DNA of 64,000 bases from Brachycybe producta (GCA_036925085.1 JAUPFP010000017.1:1587501-1651500); one strand, 5' to 3'. Shown: positions 53,210 through 64,000, counted from the first letter of the stretch. Made by a program: numbers and translations. The notes: generated by a model from the sequence alone, not told the origin.

Positions 53210-54425
53210 TTTGATCCACAGTGCGATGTACGTTTTACCGACTCAAAATTGTTTCAAAAGCAATATCAAAGTAATTGATGTGCTCTTCGTTGAAATGTCA
53301 GCTGAAATATTTCTGTTTTGTAAGTTTTCGTTACTGCTATAGATAATACATCACTGTAACATCAGTAATAACTTCATTGTAAAAAAAAAAATCTCATCAA
53401 TAGCCAAGTTTTAATTTGTACAAAGTTCTTTTTTTTTAAAAAAAATTACTTTCACGTTGATTATTGTTGTGGTTTGTGCTTCACTTAATGGCTTAAGTCA
53501 AAGAGGCCAAGATGCCTGCAAGCTTTTTTTTGCACGTGACTTGGCATCATTTTCTATGATTGAAATCCTTGTTTCATGAGGATAGGGAGGAGGCCCTATG
53601 AATGTATAATTGGATGAAATGTAATTTTCACTTTTTTTTCTTTTGCTGCAAGGTATTTTTTGAAATTTTTGTCAGTTCAAATGTTTATCTAGTAGCAAGC
53701 TAACTTGCCATCCTCTTTTTCTATATGAATTGTTTTGGTAGCCCTATATTCTCCATAGGGTCTAAAAGCTGGCCTAGAAAATTAGTCACAAAGATTTAAT
53801 TTAATTGTCCTTTTGTTTCACGCAGTCCGCGTATTATCAAAACTTGGCACATGGATAAAAGTTATGAGAAAACAAGTTTTTTAGAAGGTGGTCAAATTAA
53901 AATGTTAACTTTGGTTACCCATATAATATTATATAGCCGACATATTGTTTAGAGAGGTTTAAAGGGAATCGAAATTCAAAATTAACCTGAATGTGTACAC
54001 AACGTGGTAGGTGTTGATTGGTCTGTTATATTATTCTACATTCCTAAATTCTTAATTGTTAGCTAACGGCCATATTCTCCTTGTGGTATCTATATTTATG
54101 GATACAAAGCCATTTTTACATAATGCAGACACATTTACATTACAAGTTAATTTTACTCTAGTTAATCAAAGTGGTAAATCCTGTTCGATTTCGTCTCAAC
54201 CAATTACCGAAACAATGACGAGGATTGGAGGTTGATGCTAGAAATGCTTCGAGTTATGGAAGTTGAAGTTTGATAGTGTTGTCTCCTTGGCATGCTTGGC
54301 AAGTTGGCACTGATTAGTTTCCACCACAGTGGTGGGAACTAATCAGGGCCACATGCTCTTTCTTCCATTTGTTAAGTTAACTTTGGTAGAGGATGGATGT
54401 TAAATCGGTCTCTGGTGCTGAGTGC
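53210..54425. other. Unassigned spacer
   Basis: No gene or element end recognised. Confidence 0.45.
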
Positions 54426-54435
54426 CAGCACAATT

Positions 54436-55235
54436 ACTACATCACAAAATTACTTTGAAAAATCTCCGCAAAGTGCGCTAGCATAATTTTTCTATTGAGC
54501 CCATTGACCCAATGTTAAAGAAAAAATGTTAATTTTTTAAATACACAGTCGCGGCGGCAATATGTTTATTTTTCATATTTAAAGTTGTCCAATATTAAGT
54601 TTTCAAAGTGGAATGTGCACCTTAAATATATGCCGATCGAATGTTATAATGACATAAAATTGGTAAGTGCAGTTCTATTTTTAAAAACTATTTCAAAATC
54701 GCGAATTTCTACCTCTTACGTTAAATTTCATTGAGTACGCCCTGGTAAGAAAGAAACATCTGTAAAAATGCTCGTAAAAATACGTAATTATAATTTTAAA
54801 GAACCAGAATTAAACCATACTCACTGAAGCCAACACATTGGCGCACATGCTGATTTTTGTTCTGTTTTTTTAAATTATTTTAGGTATTTTTACGAGCATT
54901 TTTATGGATGTTTTTTTCTTACTTGGACGTACTCTCAATGGGTAACATAAAGAGTTCTAAATTCGCGATTTTGAAATAGTTGTTAAAAACAGAACCGCAC
55001 TTACCAATTTTTTGTCATTCTATCACTCGATAAGAGCATATATTTAAGGTGCACATTGCACTTTGAAAACTTAATATTGGACAACTTTAAATATGAAAAA
55101 TAAACATATTGCCGCCGCGACTGTATTTTAAAAATGAACATTTTTTCTTTAACATCAGGGTCTATGGGCTCAATAGAAAAACGATGCTAGCGCTCTTTGC
55201 GGAGATTTTTCGAAGTAATTTTGTGATGTAGCCTC
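54436..55235. mobile_element. TTAA-family long-TIR element, best copy
   Basis: About 800 bp. The left arm reads CTACATCACAAAATTACTTT, CTCCGC, GCTAGCA, ACACAGTCGCGGCGGCAATA, CACCTTAAATATATGC. The right arm is the complement, ending AATTTTGTGATGTAGCCTC beside TTAA at 55236-55239. Arms of about 350 bases meet near ACACATTGGCGCACATGC. Non-coding. Confidence 0.82.
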
Positions 55236-55239
55236 TTAA

Positions 55240-55750
55240 TGGATTATCTAATTCTCTAATTGCTAGCCTAACTCTTAATGTGGCATTGTTGTGTGATGTC
55301 ACAATTGTAGTTTATTACCATTTTCAAGAAGGTTATTTAACAATTAATACAATTTTAACTAAAGTTGTTTAGTTTAGTTGTTTTGCTGGCTAGGCATAAC
55401 TGACTTTGGTTAATTTCGAGAGTTTTTCCCTCCTTCGTTGAACAGTTGCAGTAGTAATGGCATTGCAGGAGTGCATGTCATACAGCATAGGGTGCCACGC
55501 ATTCATGAATATAATTAAAATTTAAACCTGTCATACATCTAAACCAAGTTTTGCAACCGTGTTTCAGAAGTTTTATACTTTGCGTGTCACCCTTAGCAGA
55601 ATGTACACAAAAGGGTTCTTGTATTTTTGTTTTGTTGTTATTGCCTGAAATACACCCAGGCCTGGCGACACGCTTACGGACAAGACTTAAAGTTACAAGA
55701 TTTAAAAGAGATTTAATATTAGTTTTGATGGGTGCGTTTATCATGACAGG
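55240..55750. other. Unassigned spacer
   Basis: Overlapping frames on both strands (55478-55775, 74-88 residues) share no motif with a family I know. The minus-strand frame contains RKRVARPGCISG and HGCKTWFRCMTG. Confidence 0.35.
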
Positions 55751-55755
55751 ATGTA

Positions 55756-56180
55756 TTGGAGGCTATTGCTGCTAATAGCCAGCAGCAACCAGCAGCTCGT
55801 AAACCAGCCTAGTGTGAATTATGCGCCATAACATATGTAGCGCCTTCTAGTGCCATCGCACTTGTATAGTCACTGCTCTTATTTGTAGCAACAAAGAGAA
55901 AAGAATCATTGCGATATGTGATGAGAGGTGATTGGCAATAGTTGAAAAAGGGGGGTGGAGTTTCAACTACCTGATAGTGCCACTACTATAGCCATGAAGG
56001 GTTCACACTAGCTGGTGGCATGCTGGTAGTAGCGAGAAGGGAGTCACATGACTGGCTCTGGTACGGTGGTAGCTGCTAAAGTTGGACATGTTCAACTTCA
56101 CCAGCTGCTGTTAAAATCACTAGCCTGCTGGTAGCAGTTCACACTATGCTGCTAGCTGGCTACAACCAGCGAGCAGCAAT
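55756..56180. mobile_element. CTGCTGG-word foldback, rearranged copy
   Basis: GCTGCTAATAGCCAGCAGCA..CAGCCTAGTGTGAATTATGC, GCC is an inward-facing end in the middle. The rest (GGGTTCACACTAGCTGGTGG, AAAGTTGGACATGTTCAACT, TCACCAGCTGCTG) matches the body of 30838-31207. Order is disrupted. Confidence 0.65.
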
Positions 56181-56349
56181 GGGACTGGCTCACTACAGCT
56201 ACCAGGGTGACAACAGCTACCAGGCTCACTACAGCTACCAGGGTCATTACAGCTACCAAAAGATATAGTCCTTTTTATGAATATGTTTAGTTTAGGTTAG
56301 ATTCGGTTCGGTTAGGTTTCATTAGGTTAGGTTAGTTAGTTGTTACAGT
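56181..56349. mobile_element. CACTACAGCTACC foldback, left half with TTAGG words
   Basis: GGGACTGGCTCACTACAGCT, then three more CTACAGCTACC units, then TTTAGGTTAGATTCGGTTCG, GTTAGGTTTCATTAGG. The telomere-like units are here in the opposite orientation relative to the arm, compared with 10664 and 34921. Confidence 0.7.
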
Positions 56350-56744
56350 TTTAAAATTCATAAAAGGAAATAGCCTTTTTTTTTTGTTATTGATTACGTT
56401 TTTACTGTTATTTTTTTACTCTCTTTGGTTGCAATAGATTAAAGTTTATCAAAAACAAAACAAAAAACCCCAACGTATTTAACAAGGTTTAAATAGTTTT
56501 CTTAAAACTGATATTTAATAACCTAGCCTACTGTTGTTAATGTTGAACGTTTGATAATCATTTTTTCATCTTTTTAACTTTATTCTTCATATGAAAAACA
56601 CATTTTCGTAGATATTTTTTGAAAGACTAACTTGCACGAAATGGGATAAGATAATATAATTGGATGTTAGCCTGAGGGAATTAGGGGTAATGAACACACA
56701 GAACAGCCATTTTTTTCAACTTGCTTTTAGCCAAAGTTGCATTT

Positions 56745-56794
<50 letters not shown>

Positions 56795-57170
56795 TTATTT
56801 TTTATACATATATTTTTTTGTTCAGCTAGAAAATTGAGTCAGTCTATCAAGTTTGTCGGACCTCATGATCTCATCATCGCGACTAAATTAATTTTTTTTT
56901 TCTATAGAAAAACCAGTTACAGACAACAGGTGGCACTGTTATCATTTGCATTTTTAGTTTAGTCTCTATATAATGCAGTGTATATCCGTTGTGACAGTGG
57001 ATTCTGTACAGTTTATATTCACTTCTTTTGGATTATGTTAAAAATATAGCTCAATGAATGTGTCTCTTGTTACTGTCAATCTGCGGAGTCAGTCAATCTG
57101 CAAAAACAATCAACCTGCTATAGTGAATCTGCAAAGTTCAACACCTAAAATGTATTGAATTTTGCAGACG
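56350..57170. other. Unassigned spacer with (TA)n
   Basis: TA repeat at about 56750-56791 followed by TTTATTTATTTTT. No gene. Confidence 0.5.
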
Positions 57171-57171
57171 C

Positions 57172-58529
57172 AAAATATTGTAAAGAATTATTCAACGAAT
57201 TACCAAAACGATTTTTAAAATTTAAAATAATTCATTAATATAATTTAGAAAAATTAGAAATCAGTTGACTTCATGTAAATGAACTTTATCAGATAGATGC
57301 GCCACCAAACAACAGACATTGGCAACAAAACCCCTCAACGTCTACTCCTCTACTCGAATTCTGATGTGTTGTCACCAGTTGCAATTTGAATGTACCATGG
57401 ATTTAATATTTGGTTATTATTCCACATGGAAGGTTGTATTGAGTTGGATATTATTAGGGAATACATGTACACTGTTGTGACGACCCAGTTCTGCTCCTTT
57501 TGGGAGCAGAACTAAATTCCCATGTCGTCTGCTAGGCACTTATAAATTGGTTGCCAGGCAGACGACAAAATGGCCAGCAAGGGTCCCTGTCCTCCCCCAG
57601 GTGGAGCAGCCTGGGGGTGATATATATGGCGGCGGCCATTATATCTGGACAGTGGAAAGTGAACCCTTCATGCTGGTGCATGCTTCAATGAATGCTCTCA
57701 TCAATCAGCAGGTGGCCAAGATGGCCACCATTCATCGTTTTGCCTTTGTTTTGTTGTAGAGGTTAATGACCTCCTCTCCTGGCTGAGTTAGCCAGGAGAC
57801 TCATCAATTGCATCTATTCTCTTCACTTAATAGTGAGTGTTTTTGATTGTTTATTCATTGGTTGAATAAATTATATATTATTTATTTTCACTCTCTAACC
57901 ACTGGTGTCCGTGTCTTTATTATTACTTAATAATAACTGGGGAAGTTACCACGGGGAGGGTGGGGGTTTACCGGTTGGGTGTCACCGGTACTTAACCGTC
58001 CTGGTCCGTCATGTTTTCCGGCATGTCGGCCGGTACTTCGCTCACGGTTTGTCCATGGTAGGATTCATCGGGAATCTACCGTGGATTCCACGTCTTGTTT
58101 GGCGGCCACTCATCCGTCGACTTGCGGCATGGGAACCTCCGTCCGGCACTACCCGTGGACACGGACGGGTACAAGAGGAGGGCTGGCCTGCGCTTGGACC
58201 CCGTCCCAAGGAGGTTCAACGGCGGTAAGTAAGCGAAATTTACCGTGGTCATTGTAGCGACCAAGTCGGGTCGTTACACTGTATTTGATTAAGGAATCCT
58301 GGAAATGTGAGGTAACAGCCTTTGCCACAAAAATAGAAGGGGGGAAGACTTTCGTTTTTGGAAATTTAAAATGGTGTCGTTTGGTGACTCAGGAAAAGTC
58401 GCTTCCCAAAAACTGCCAAAACAATTTTTAAAATTGAAAATAATTCAATTTTAAAAATTGTTTTGGCAGTCTTTGCATAAGTCTTGACAATATTTTTTGA
58501 AAAAAATATTTCTGGAGGTAATGATCTCT
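57172..58529. mobile_element. TTAA-flanked long-TIR element (AGAGACC family) with nested LTR
   Basis: The left part is truncated, beginning CGCAAAATATTGTAAAGAAT. The right end TTTCTGGAGGTAATGATCTCT lies beside TTAA (58530-58533). The sequence GGGAATACATGTA / TTTGATTAAGGAAT, continuous in the copy at 42161, is split here by 57476-58278. Confidence 0.7.
57476..58278 (+). mobile_element. Solo LTR, gypsy-like (fossil)
   Basis: About 803 bp starting TGTGACGACCC and ending GGGTCGTTACA, the short inverted TG..CA termini of LTRs. CTGT on both sides (57472-57475 and 58279-58282) is a probable 4-bp target duplication. An AATAAA-like signal lies near 57860. No internal region or second LTR adjoins, so it looks like a solo LTR left by recombination. 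Both termini are well preserved; it is younger than the TTAA element it sits in. Gypsy affiliation is inferred from termini and duplication length only. Frames of 62-107 residues inside are incidental. Confidence 0.65.
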
Positions 58530-58534
58530 TTAAT

Positions 58535-58618
58535 GAATAACATAGGATTCTTGTATGAAGCATTCGAGAACCTTTTTAGGATTCGGATTTGGGAAAAGTT
58601 AGGATTCGTCCCATCTCT
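58535..58618. mobile_element. TTCGAATC-word element fragment
   Basis: CATAGGATTCTTGTATGAAG, GAACCTTTTTAGGATTCGGA and GGATTCGTCCCATCTCTAA match the end of 30539-31341. Confidence 0.65.
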
Positions 58619-58850
58619 AAGTCTAATTAATGGTGCATCATAATTAATGTTATTATGCATACAGTATTTTCCGTCTGGTAGCCGATGATGATGATGATGA
58701 TAAGTTTGCCACACCCTGTATTTTACAGGTTGTGGCAAATGTCCATTGGCATAGTAACAGTTAGAATTAAATACTTTTCTCTCTGCTTTAAGGATGTATA
58801 CACAATTTTGTGTTTCTACCTATATTTTTTTTCTAAATAGACATTTAAAC

Positions 58851-59023
58851 ACATGCAATTAGAAATCGGGACAAACAGATGTTGGCTTCGCCCTTTTTAT
58901 GACGAACAGCAACTTCTAATTGGTTGGTTATGTAGTAACCACACAACAAACCAATTGGAAGTTGCGGGTCGTCATAAAAAGGGCGAAGCCAACTTCTGTT
59001 TGTTCTGATTTCTAATTGCCTGT
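58851..59023. mobile_element. MuDR-like MITE (CAGGCAATTAG family)
   Basis: ACATGCAATTAGAAATCGGG and complement ending CTAATTGCCTGT. A perfect 9-bp flank CATTTAAAC occurs at 58842-58850 and 59024-59032. Shorter than the other copies because the GTTCGACGTTG core part is deleted. Confidence 0.87.
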
Positions 59024-59032
59024 CATTTAAAC

Positions 59033-59970
59033 CGACAAATTAGATATAATTTGTCAAGTGAAGAAGAACAAAGACGGATAGATTTTTTTAAAGAATTTTT
59101 TATTTCTTGCGTGGAAAGTTTGAAAAGTCGAGGCAGCCATTTTGTGATTATCTTTTATCTAAAATGTAGCATCATTTTGTTGTTTAATGTTATTTCTATG
59201 TATAGCGTGTTTCGTACGAGGTTTTTTTTTCTTCTCTTTCTAAAAAAAAAGCTTTTTATCTATTCAATTTTTTATAATATTCTATAGAAATTCAGTTTTG
59301 AATGAATTTTAAAATGTCTCTTTTGATTTTGATGCAACTTAAGATAGAGCAATTTTGACCTTCCTATTCATTTTGGCTTTTTCTATACCTAAGATTATAT
59401 CTTCAAAATAAAAAAGAATTGCTTCCAGAAAAAACGTTCTATTGTAAACTAAGCCTCCGCTAGCTTTTCCATTAATTCATCATCTTATGAATTTTCTTGT
59501 CATTACAAGTGGCGTCAAGTGGCCATCATTTTCATTCGACTATAGAAAGAAAAGAAAAAAAACACATTCATTGGTCTAATTATGGGGGTCTTTGCTTTAT
59601 TTGCCCTCAAGAGGGGTTTTTTTTTCTTCTTGGCAATTTTTAAAAAATATAAAGATTTCTAGATTATAGAAAGTGAATAAAAGGTATAATTTCTATGTAG
59701 GATTAACTCGACATTAAGATGCTCGATTTCGTGTTGGACGGGGGTCTTCTTTTTGTGGCATGAAATGTCGAAAAGGGGGGTGGAGGTTTGATTTTGTGGC
59801 TCAGGAGCGACGGAATCAGCCAATGCGAAATTTTCCTAGCCGTCGGCATGTATTCCCAGGCCGTGGCTCTAGGTGTTTAATCAACAGAAAGTCGGGATTA
59901 AACCTTCCCCCGGAACTATTACAAACCAACTATGACTCGTTTAGCTGTTATGAGCTAAACGACTCAAGAG
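59033..59970. other. Unassigned spacer
   Basis: No recognisable gene. The frame at 59760 runs into the foldback element that follows and shows no motif. Confidence 0.4.
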
Positions 59971-59973
59971 TTA

Positions 59974-60370
59974 AGCCCCGTTTTCACGATGATAATTGTC
60001 ACTATAGTTGCTGTCATGACAGCAGCAACTATCGCGAGAAGTATCATCGTGAAAACCACATGATAGTCACTATCGCACTGTCGCGATAGCACTATCACAC
60101 CATCTCGTTTGATTAGATAGTTGATACTACTGTCGCGAGTTATGTGACAGCTTGTGGGGAAATATCCACTTTGTAGAGAAATTTGGCTTCTGGAGGGAGA
60201 TAGGCAACGCTGTTGTTGACTCAAATATATCTATGAAGTAGTCGTCACACACTGTCATGACAGAACTATCACGTTACAGTGACAGTTGACAGTTGCTATC
60301 TTGAGAGGGAACTATTGCAACTTTCATGACAGCTACCCTCACGATAGAACTATCGCCGTGAAAACGAGGC
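59974..60370. mobile_element. Foldback MITE, ACTATCGTGA-word family, full copy
   Basis: Ends AAGCCCCGTTTTCACGATGA and TCGCCGTGAAAACGAGGCTT with TTA/TTTA outside. The body repeats ACTATCGCGA, GTCATGACAG and GTGATAGT in both orientations. A non-repetitive centre lies near 60150-60240. Non-coding. Confidence 0.82.
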
Positions 60371-60374
60371 TTTA

Positions 60375-61255
60375 TAGACAAATGCCATACTCTCTTTTAT
60401 TCATATTGGAATTATGCTAATATATATTTTTTAAGTATGCAAAATATTATTTGCGCTTATCCATTTGAAGCTGGTGATTTTTAATAAGGGGGTGCATTTG
60501 AAAACAAATTGCAGTATTCAGGAGGTTTTTTTTTTATTTTGCTGAAAATGTTGAGCAAGTTTGTTTAAAGCAGACTCCAGACACTTCTGCATTAAGAAGA
60601 CAAGTGGTGGAGGATAAAAAAAAAGTAAATTCATTACTATAGCTATAGGAGTGATTGGATTTGAATACTTGGTTTAGATGCATCATGGGTAATGACTTCC
60701 CGAATGACTCATAAATGGTTGGTTGTATTCTGTAAGTGCCGCTGTTGCTGTTTAGAAGCTGACAGTCTCCCTGTGAAGCTCCTAGTTAATCAAAATACCA
60801 CAAACCCCTGTAATGGGCCAACTCACAGGCTACTAATTGACATTCTCGGCCTGTTATTAAAGCCACACATTCATAATAACCGTGGTGGCTCAGCAGTTAT
60901 TTTTTTTATGGATTAGATTTATAAATATATTTGTGTATGTGTTGTTTGCTTATATGCGGAATTATTGAAACATAACAAATAGACTAATTCAGCATATATG
61001 TAAATGCATATTTCAGGTGTTACTGCATATTTTTGCATATTTTTGGCATATTGGGGATGCATATTTACGGTATTTGGAATTAAACTTAGATTTTTCTTTA
61101 AGAAGTTGAAATATATAAACATAAGATAATTTTAAAATAAAAAATGTAGCGAAGGAATTAAAATAATCAAACTTAATATGAATATTTAATGTATGATTGT
61201 AAGATAACATGTTGTCAGTCTAATTTACAAATGCGGGTGGCTTGTAAATTGGTTA
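60375..61255. other. Unassigned; TGCATATTT tip near 61000-61080
   Basis: GCATATTTCAGGTGTTACTG, CATATTTTTGCATATTTTTG and GGGGATGCATATTTACGG match the tips of the hAT-like remnant at 40170. The rest is unassigned. Confidence 0.45.
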
Positions 61256-61258
61256 CAT

Positions 61259-61443
61259 AGGCCTTGTTTCCATTTGGGTGAAAATTTGAACTTTTTTTTT
61301 TGAAAATTTCAACTACTGAAAAATAGAAGAAACGTGGCTTCTGCCTATGATAGTGAATACGCGGGTGTCCACGTGTGTTGCATTTTTCACCAGTTTAAAT
61401 TTTCAAAAAAGTTCAAATTTTCAACCCAGTGGAAACAAGGCCC
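61259..61443. mobile_element. Foldback MITE, GGCCTTGTTTCCA ends
   Basis: AGGCCTTGTTTCCATTTGGG, TGAAAATTTGAAC at the left; GTTCAAATTTTCAACCCAGT, GGAAACAAGGCC at the right. The inner arms repeat GAAAATTT/AAATTTTC. About 185 bp. Confidence 0.75.
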
Positions 61444-61445
61444 CT

Positions 61446-61590
61446 TATACCTTGTAAACACATGAGTTAAATGAATTCAAATTAAATGTGTTTAGGTGAA
61501 TTATACAAAATCCAGTTAAGGACATGAACACCAAATAAAAATTGACTTTATTATTAATATTTTAAATTGAAATACTAAATACTAAATAAA
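61446..61590. mobile_element. MITE, CCTTGTACACACATGAGTTA family, left half
   Basis: ATACCTTGTAAACACATGAG, TTAAATGAATTCAAATTAAA, TCCAGTTAAGGACATGAACA; it stops at ATACTAAATACTAAATA where the GGGCAAAT element begins. Confidence 0.65.
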
Positions 61591-61913
61591 GGGACATTTA
61601 CTGTAAAGGGACATTTGCCCTAAAACCCTAAAAGGACATTTGCATTAGTGTAAATTTATGTCATTTGGCATTTTTTATGTGCCTGTGGCACACAGAACCT
61701 ATTTCGGGCAAATATCCTTTTAGGGCAAATGTTCTTTTAGGGCAAATATCCCTTTAGGGCAAATGGTTTTAGGGCAAATATTCCTTCCTTTTAAGGCAAA
61801 TATTCTTTCCCTTTAGGGCAAATGGTTTTAGAGTAAATATCCATTTAGGGCAAATGGTTTTAGGGCAAATTTTCTTTTATGGCAAGTGTCTTCAGGGCAA
61901 ATGTCTATATCCC
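61590..61913. mobile_element. Foldback element filled with GGGCAAAT repeats
   Basis: The left arm has GGGACATTTGCCCTAAAACC, AAAAGGACATTTGC. The right part is a tandem series of TTTTAGGGCAAATATCC-type units, about a dozen, ending GGGCAAATGTCTATATCCC. The word is inverted between the arms. Confidence 0.72.
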
Positions 61914-61914
61914 G

Positions 61915-63430
61915 TTTACAAAGCATATTTCAATGTTTCATAACTTATTTTGAAGCATAAAAAATGCTGTATCTTTTTATTTTCCACATTTAAAACTGGA
62001 CAGTGTCAATAACTGGAAAAATGGTCATTTACTTGATCTTTCTAAATTTTAACATTAGTAGAAGTAGGTTTTCAATTTGTTTCTAATTATAATAAATTAT
62101 GCATGAACAAAAAAAAATTCTCTCTTAAGTGACTGTAAAGGTCAGGTTTCATTTGATAAGATGATCTTTTTGAACTTTCATAATATTTTTTCCACTTTTG
62201 AGGTTTTCTTCTCTCATTTCTTTGTTGTTGTTTTTTTTTACGATGGTGTTTATCATAACTAGTAACGCAGGATTACAGCAGGTGTTATTTTTCTTCATTT
62301 TTTACCTGATAATTTGTTTTTAAAAAATATGTGTTAATTGGATTTTACTAGTTTATCTATTGTATAATAACGTGTGAAGTTCAAAAACTGCTTTATATTT
62401 ATGGGTACAACATTTTTTCAACTTATTATTAGTTGAGAGCATATCTTCATTTAAGGAATTACAAGAGTGATGATGATGGTCATCGTTGAGGTCAATCAAT
62501 AAAGATAGGATTGAAAGCGAATTGGGTAACCAACTTGTGAGCCCTCATCAATGGGGCTACTCAATGGGTTTACACACAAGTAGTGAATGGGAAACTGATT
62601 TGTGGCTCACAAAAAAAGTTTTGATTTCAGATATAAAAAGAAAATGGATGATTTATTTTTTTAAATTGTTGCCCACACTGAGATTCCAGCAAAGGAAAAT
62701 TGTATTGTGGTTTCTCATTATTTTTAGAAAAAAGTTTGCGCATCATGGAAATAATAAAACAAGGGTTGCAACTTTAAGATTATGGTGGCCAAACTCAGTA
62801 ACTTACTGAGCTGCGATACAGAAAATATGACGATATTCAAGAAGATTACGTGACATCGCCGCGGCATACTTTAAAAATAAAATTGTATGTTTTATTTAAT
62901 TTTATGCTAATTGCTGCTAGAGGAATAGAGAGAAAAAAAAGAGTTTCGACATTAAAATCATAGACTGGTTTACACAACAAGATAAGAAACTCTAAATAAA
63001 GACGAGGGAAAACACTGTTTTCTTTACAAAAGTTAGGTAAAAGTACTGCAAAGGCATAATATGATAACTGTTAGATTATTATTATCTTATGTAGTGAACA
63101 TACTTATTACATATTATTTTGGTATTAAGGTGGCTGAATAAGATATTTATATTGCTTTTGTCTCTCCAGATGGCGCCATTGTAGTGGCTAATAGCTAAGC
63201 GACATTCGATGTTTTTTTTTTTTGGAAAATTTTAAATGCAAACATGTGTGAGTATGAGTGGCGATTTTGACCTTTCATTCCGTAGCTCGTCGCTTTCCTC
63301 GATCGCGTGGTAACCACACGAGGAAGATTGGAGTTTCTTCTTCCATCTGAAGACGCGCTCCGTAAGGGATCCATATGTCTTCTTGCCCTATGGTGTCTCC
63401 GGCCTGCTCAGAGAAGGGTTAGTTACCAAA
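61915..63430. other. Unassigned spacer
   Basis: The 107-residue frame at 62486-62809 has ordinary composition but no motif I recognise. The more GC-rich patch at 63280-63420 has no clear open frame. No element ends seen. Confidence 0.4.
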
Positions 63431-63435
63431 CATAA

Positions 63436-63685
63436 GACAACGCAGTGGCACTCAGGGTCGCCACAATGTGATCACATTGGTGATCCGGGTTCCACCGAAA
63501 TTGCAACAATCGCCGGTTTTTTTTGTTAGTGAACTCATCTATTGGACGTCAATGGAGTTATAACTAATTTTACCAAAGATTTTAACAGTTTTTTTAAGGT
63601 TAGGATTCGAAAGATTCGAAAGACAAAAAAAAAAAGCGCGAAGATTCGAGTTTTCGAATCTCGAGTATTTTCCCATTCCTAAAAT
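63436..63685. mobile_element. TTCGAATC-word element, right half
   Basis: GTGGCACTCAGGGTCGCCAC, CACCGAAATTGCAACAATCG, GGACGTCAATGGAGTTATAA, then GATTCGAAAGATTCGAAAGA and CGAGTTTTCGAATCTCGAG. It shows the uninterrupted site where the GACTCC foldback entered the copy at 43031. Confidence 0.7.
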
Positions 63686-63804
63686 AACTGCTTGTTTTTG
63701 ATTAAAAATGCAGCTATAGCTAACCTCCTAAAAAAGATTGCACCATTCTAGCAATTTCAATGGTATTTTTTTTTTTGCTTTCTTTTTTCTAGTTATGGGC
63801 CATT

Positions 63805-64000
63805 CAAATTTTCGAATCCTCGAATCTCGCGAATCTTGAAAAATATTCGAGATTCGAAAACTCGAATCTTCGCGCTTTTTGCGTGTTTCGAATCTTTGGA
63901 ATCCTAACCTTAAGAAAACTGTTAAAAACTTTGGTAAAATTAGTTTTAACGTCATTGAAGTCCAACAGAAGCGTTCACTAACAAAAACAAATTCGGGTGA
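63805..64000. mobile_element. TTCGAATC-word element, left half (runs off window)
   Basis: TTTTCGAATCCTCGAATCTC, ATTCGAGATTCGAAAACTCG, then TTAAGAAAACTGTTAAAAAC as in 30539-31341. Head-to-head with 63436-63685. Confidence 0.7.

Noticed and set aside
55478-55775. Overlapping 88- and 74-residue frames on opposite strands
   Set aside because: Neither shows a family motif; overlapping antisense openness is expected by chance at this length.
57905-58264. GC-richer frames of 62-107 residues on both strands
   Set aside because: They lie wholly within the solo LTR and show no known protein motif.
62486-62809. 107-residue frame as a possible host exon
   Set aside because: No recognisable family, no convincing splice-site pair, and length is within chance for this window.

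Overview
This is an AT-rich, repeat-saturated stretch of an animal nuclear genome, most likely an invertebrate. I found no intact host gene, no rRNA and no convincing tRNA. Degenerate 5-bp TTAGG-type words recur inside several repeats. Arthropod telomeres use TTAGG, so an arthropod is possible, but this is weak evidence. Essentially everything recognisable is transposon-derived, and most open reading frames are chance or microsatellite readings.

Coding relics: a CR1/Jockey-group LINE (reverse transcriptase at 45697-46505 minus; 3' ends at 1756-2472, 6283-6570 minus and 9671-9908), an RTE-clade LINE (13941-14888 minus), the C-terminal tail of another non-LTR element (48474-48960 minus), a Tc1/mariner transposase remnant (49235-49690 minus), a hAT C-terminal remnant (40170-40640) and the N-terminus of a PIF/Harbinger nuclease (23741-23905). 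A single gypsy-like solo LTR lies at 57476-58278.

The bulk is non-autonomous DNA elements. They include: a MuDR-like MITE with 9-bp target duplications, nested in itself at 683-1104; short Helitrons with a 3' hairpin and CTAG end, including a head-to-head pair at 19729-20453; hAT derivatives with 8-bp duplications; two long-inverted-repeat families flanked by TTAA; and about ten foldback families whose bodies are built by repeating one family-specific word in both orientations. Many of these foldbacks share a terminal pattern close to TAAAGCC..TT.ACAC, and one of them carries the Harbinger relic.

Nesting gives a relative chronology. A hAT element sits in a short interspersed repeat and itself contains Helitrons. 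An RTE LINE sits in a Helitron. A GGAGGACAG foldback sits in a LINE. A hAT-like TTCGAATC element is interrupted once by a GCTGCTGG foldback and once by a GACTCC foldback. A solo LTR sits in a TTAA-flanked element.

Minisatellites (25-bp telomere-like; 20-bp TGTCAATTGACA; TCGAAATGTCGA; GATTTAAATAAA; GGGCAAAT) mostly occupy the interiors of foldback elements rather than standing alone. Boundaries are read by eye, and those given without a target duplication are approximate to about 10-20 bases.
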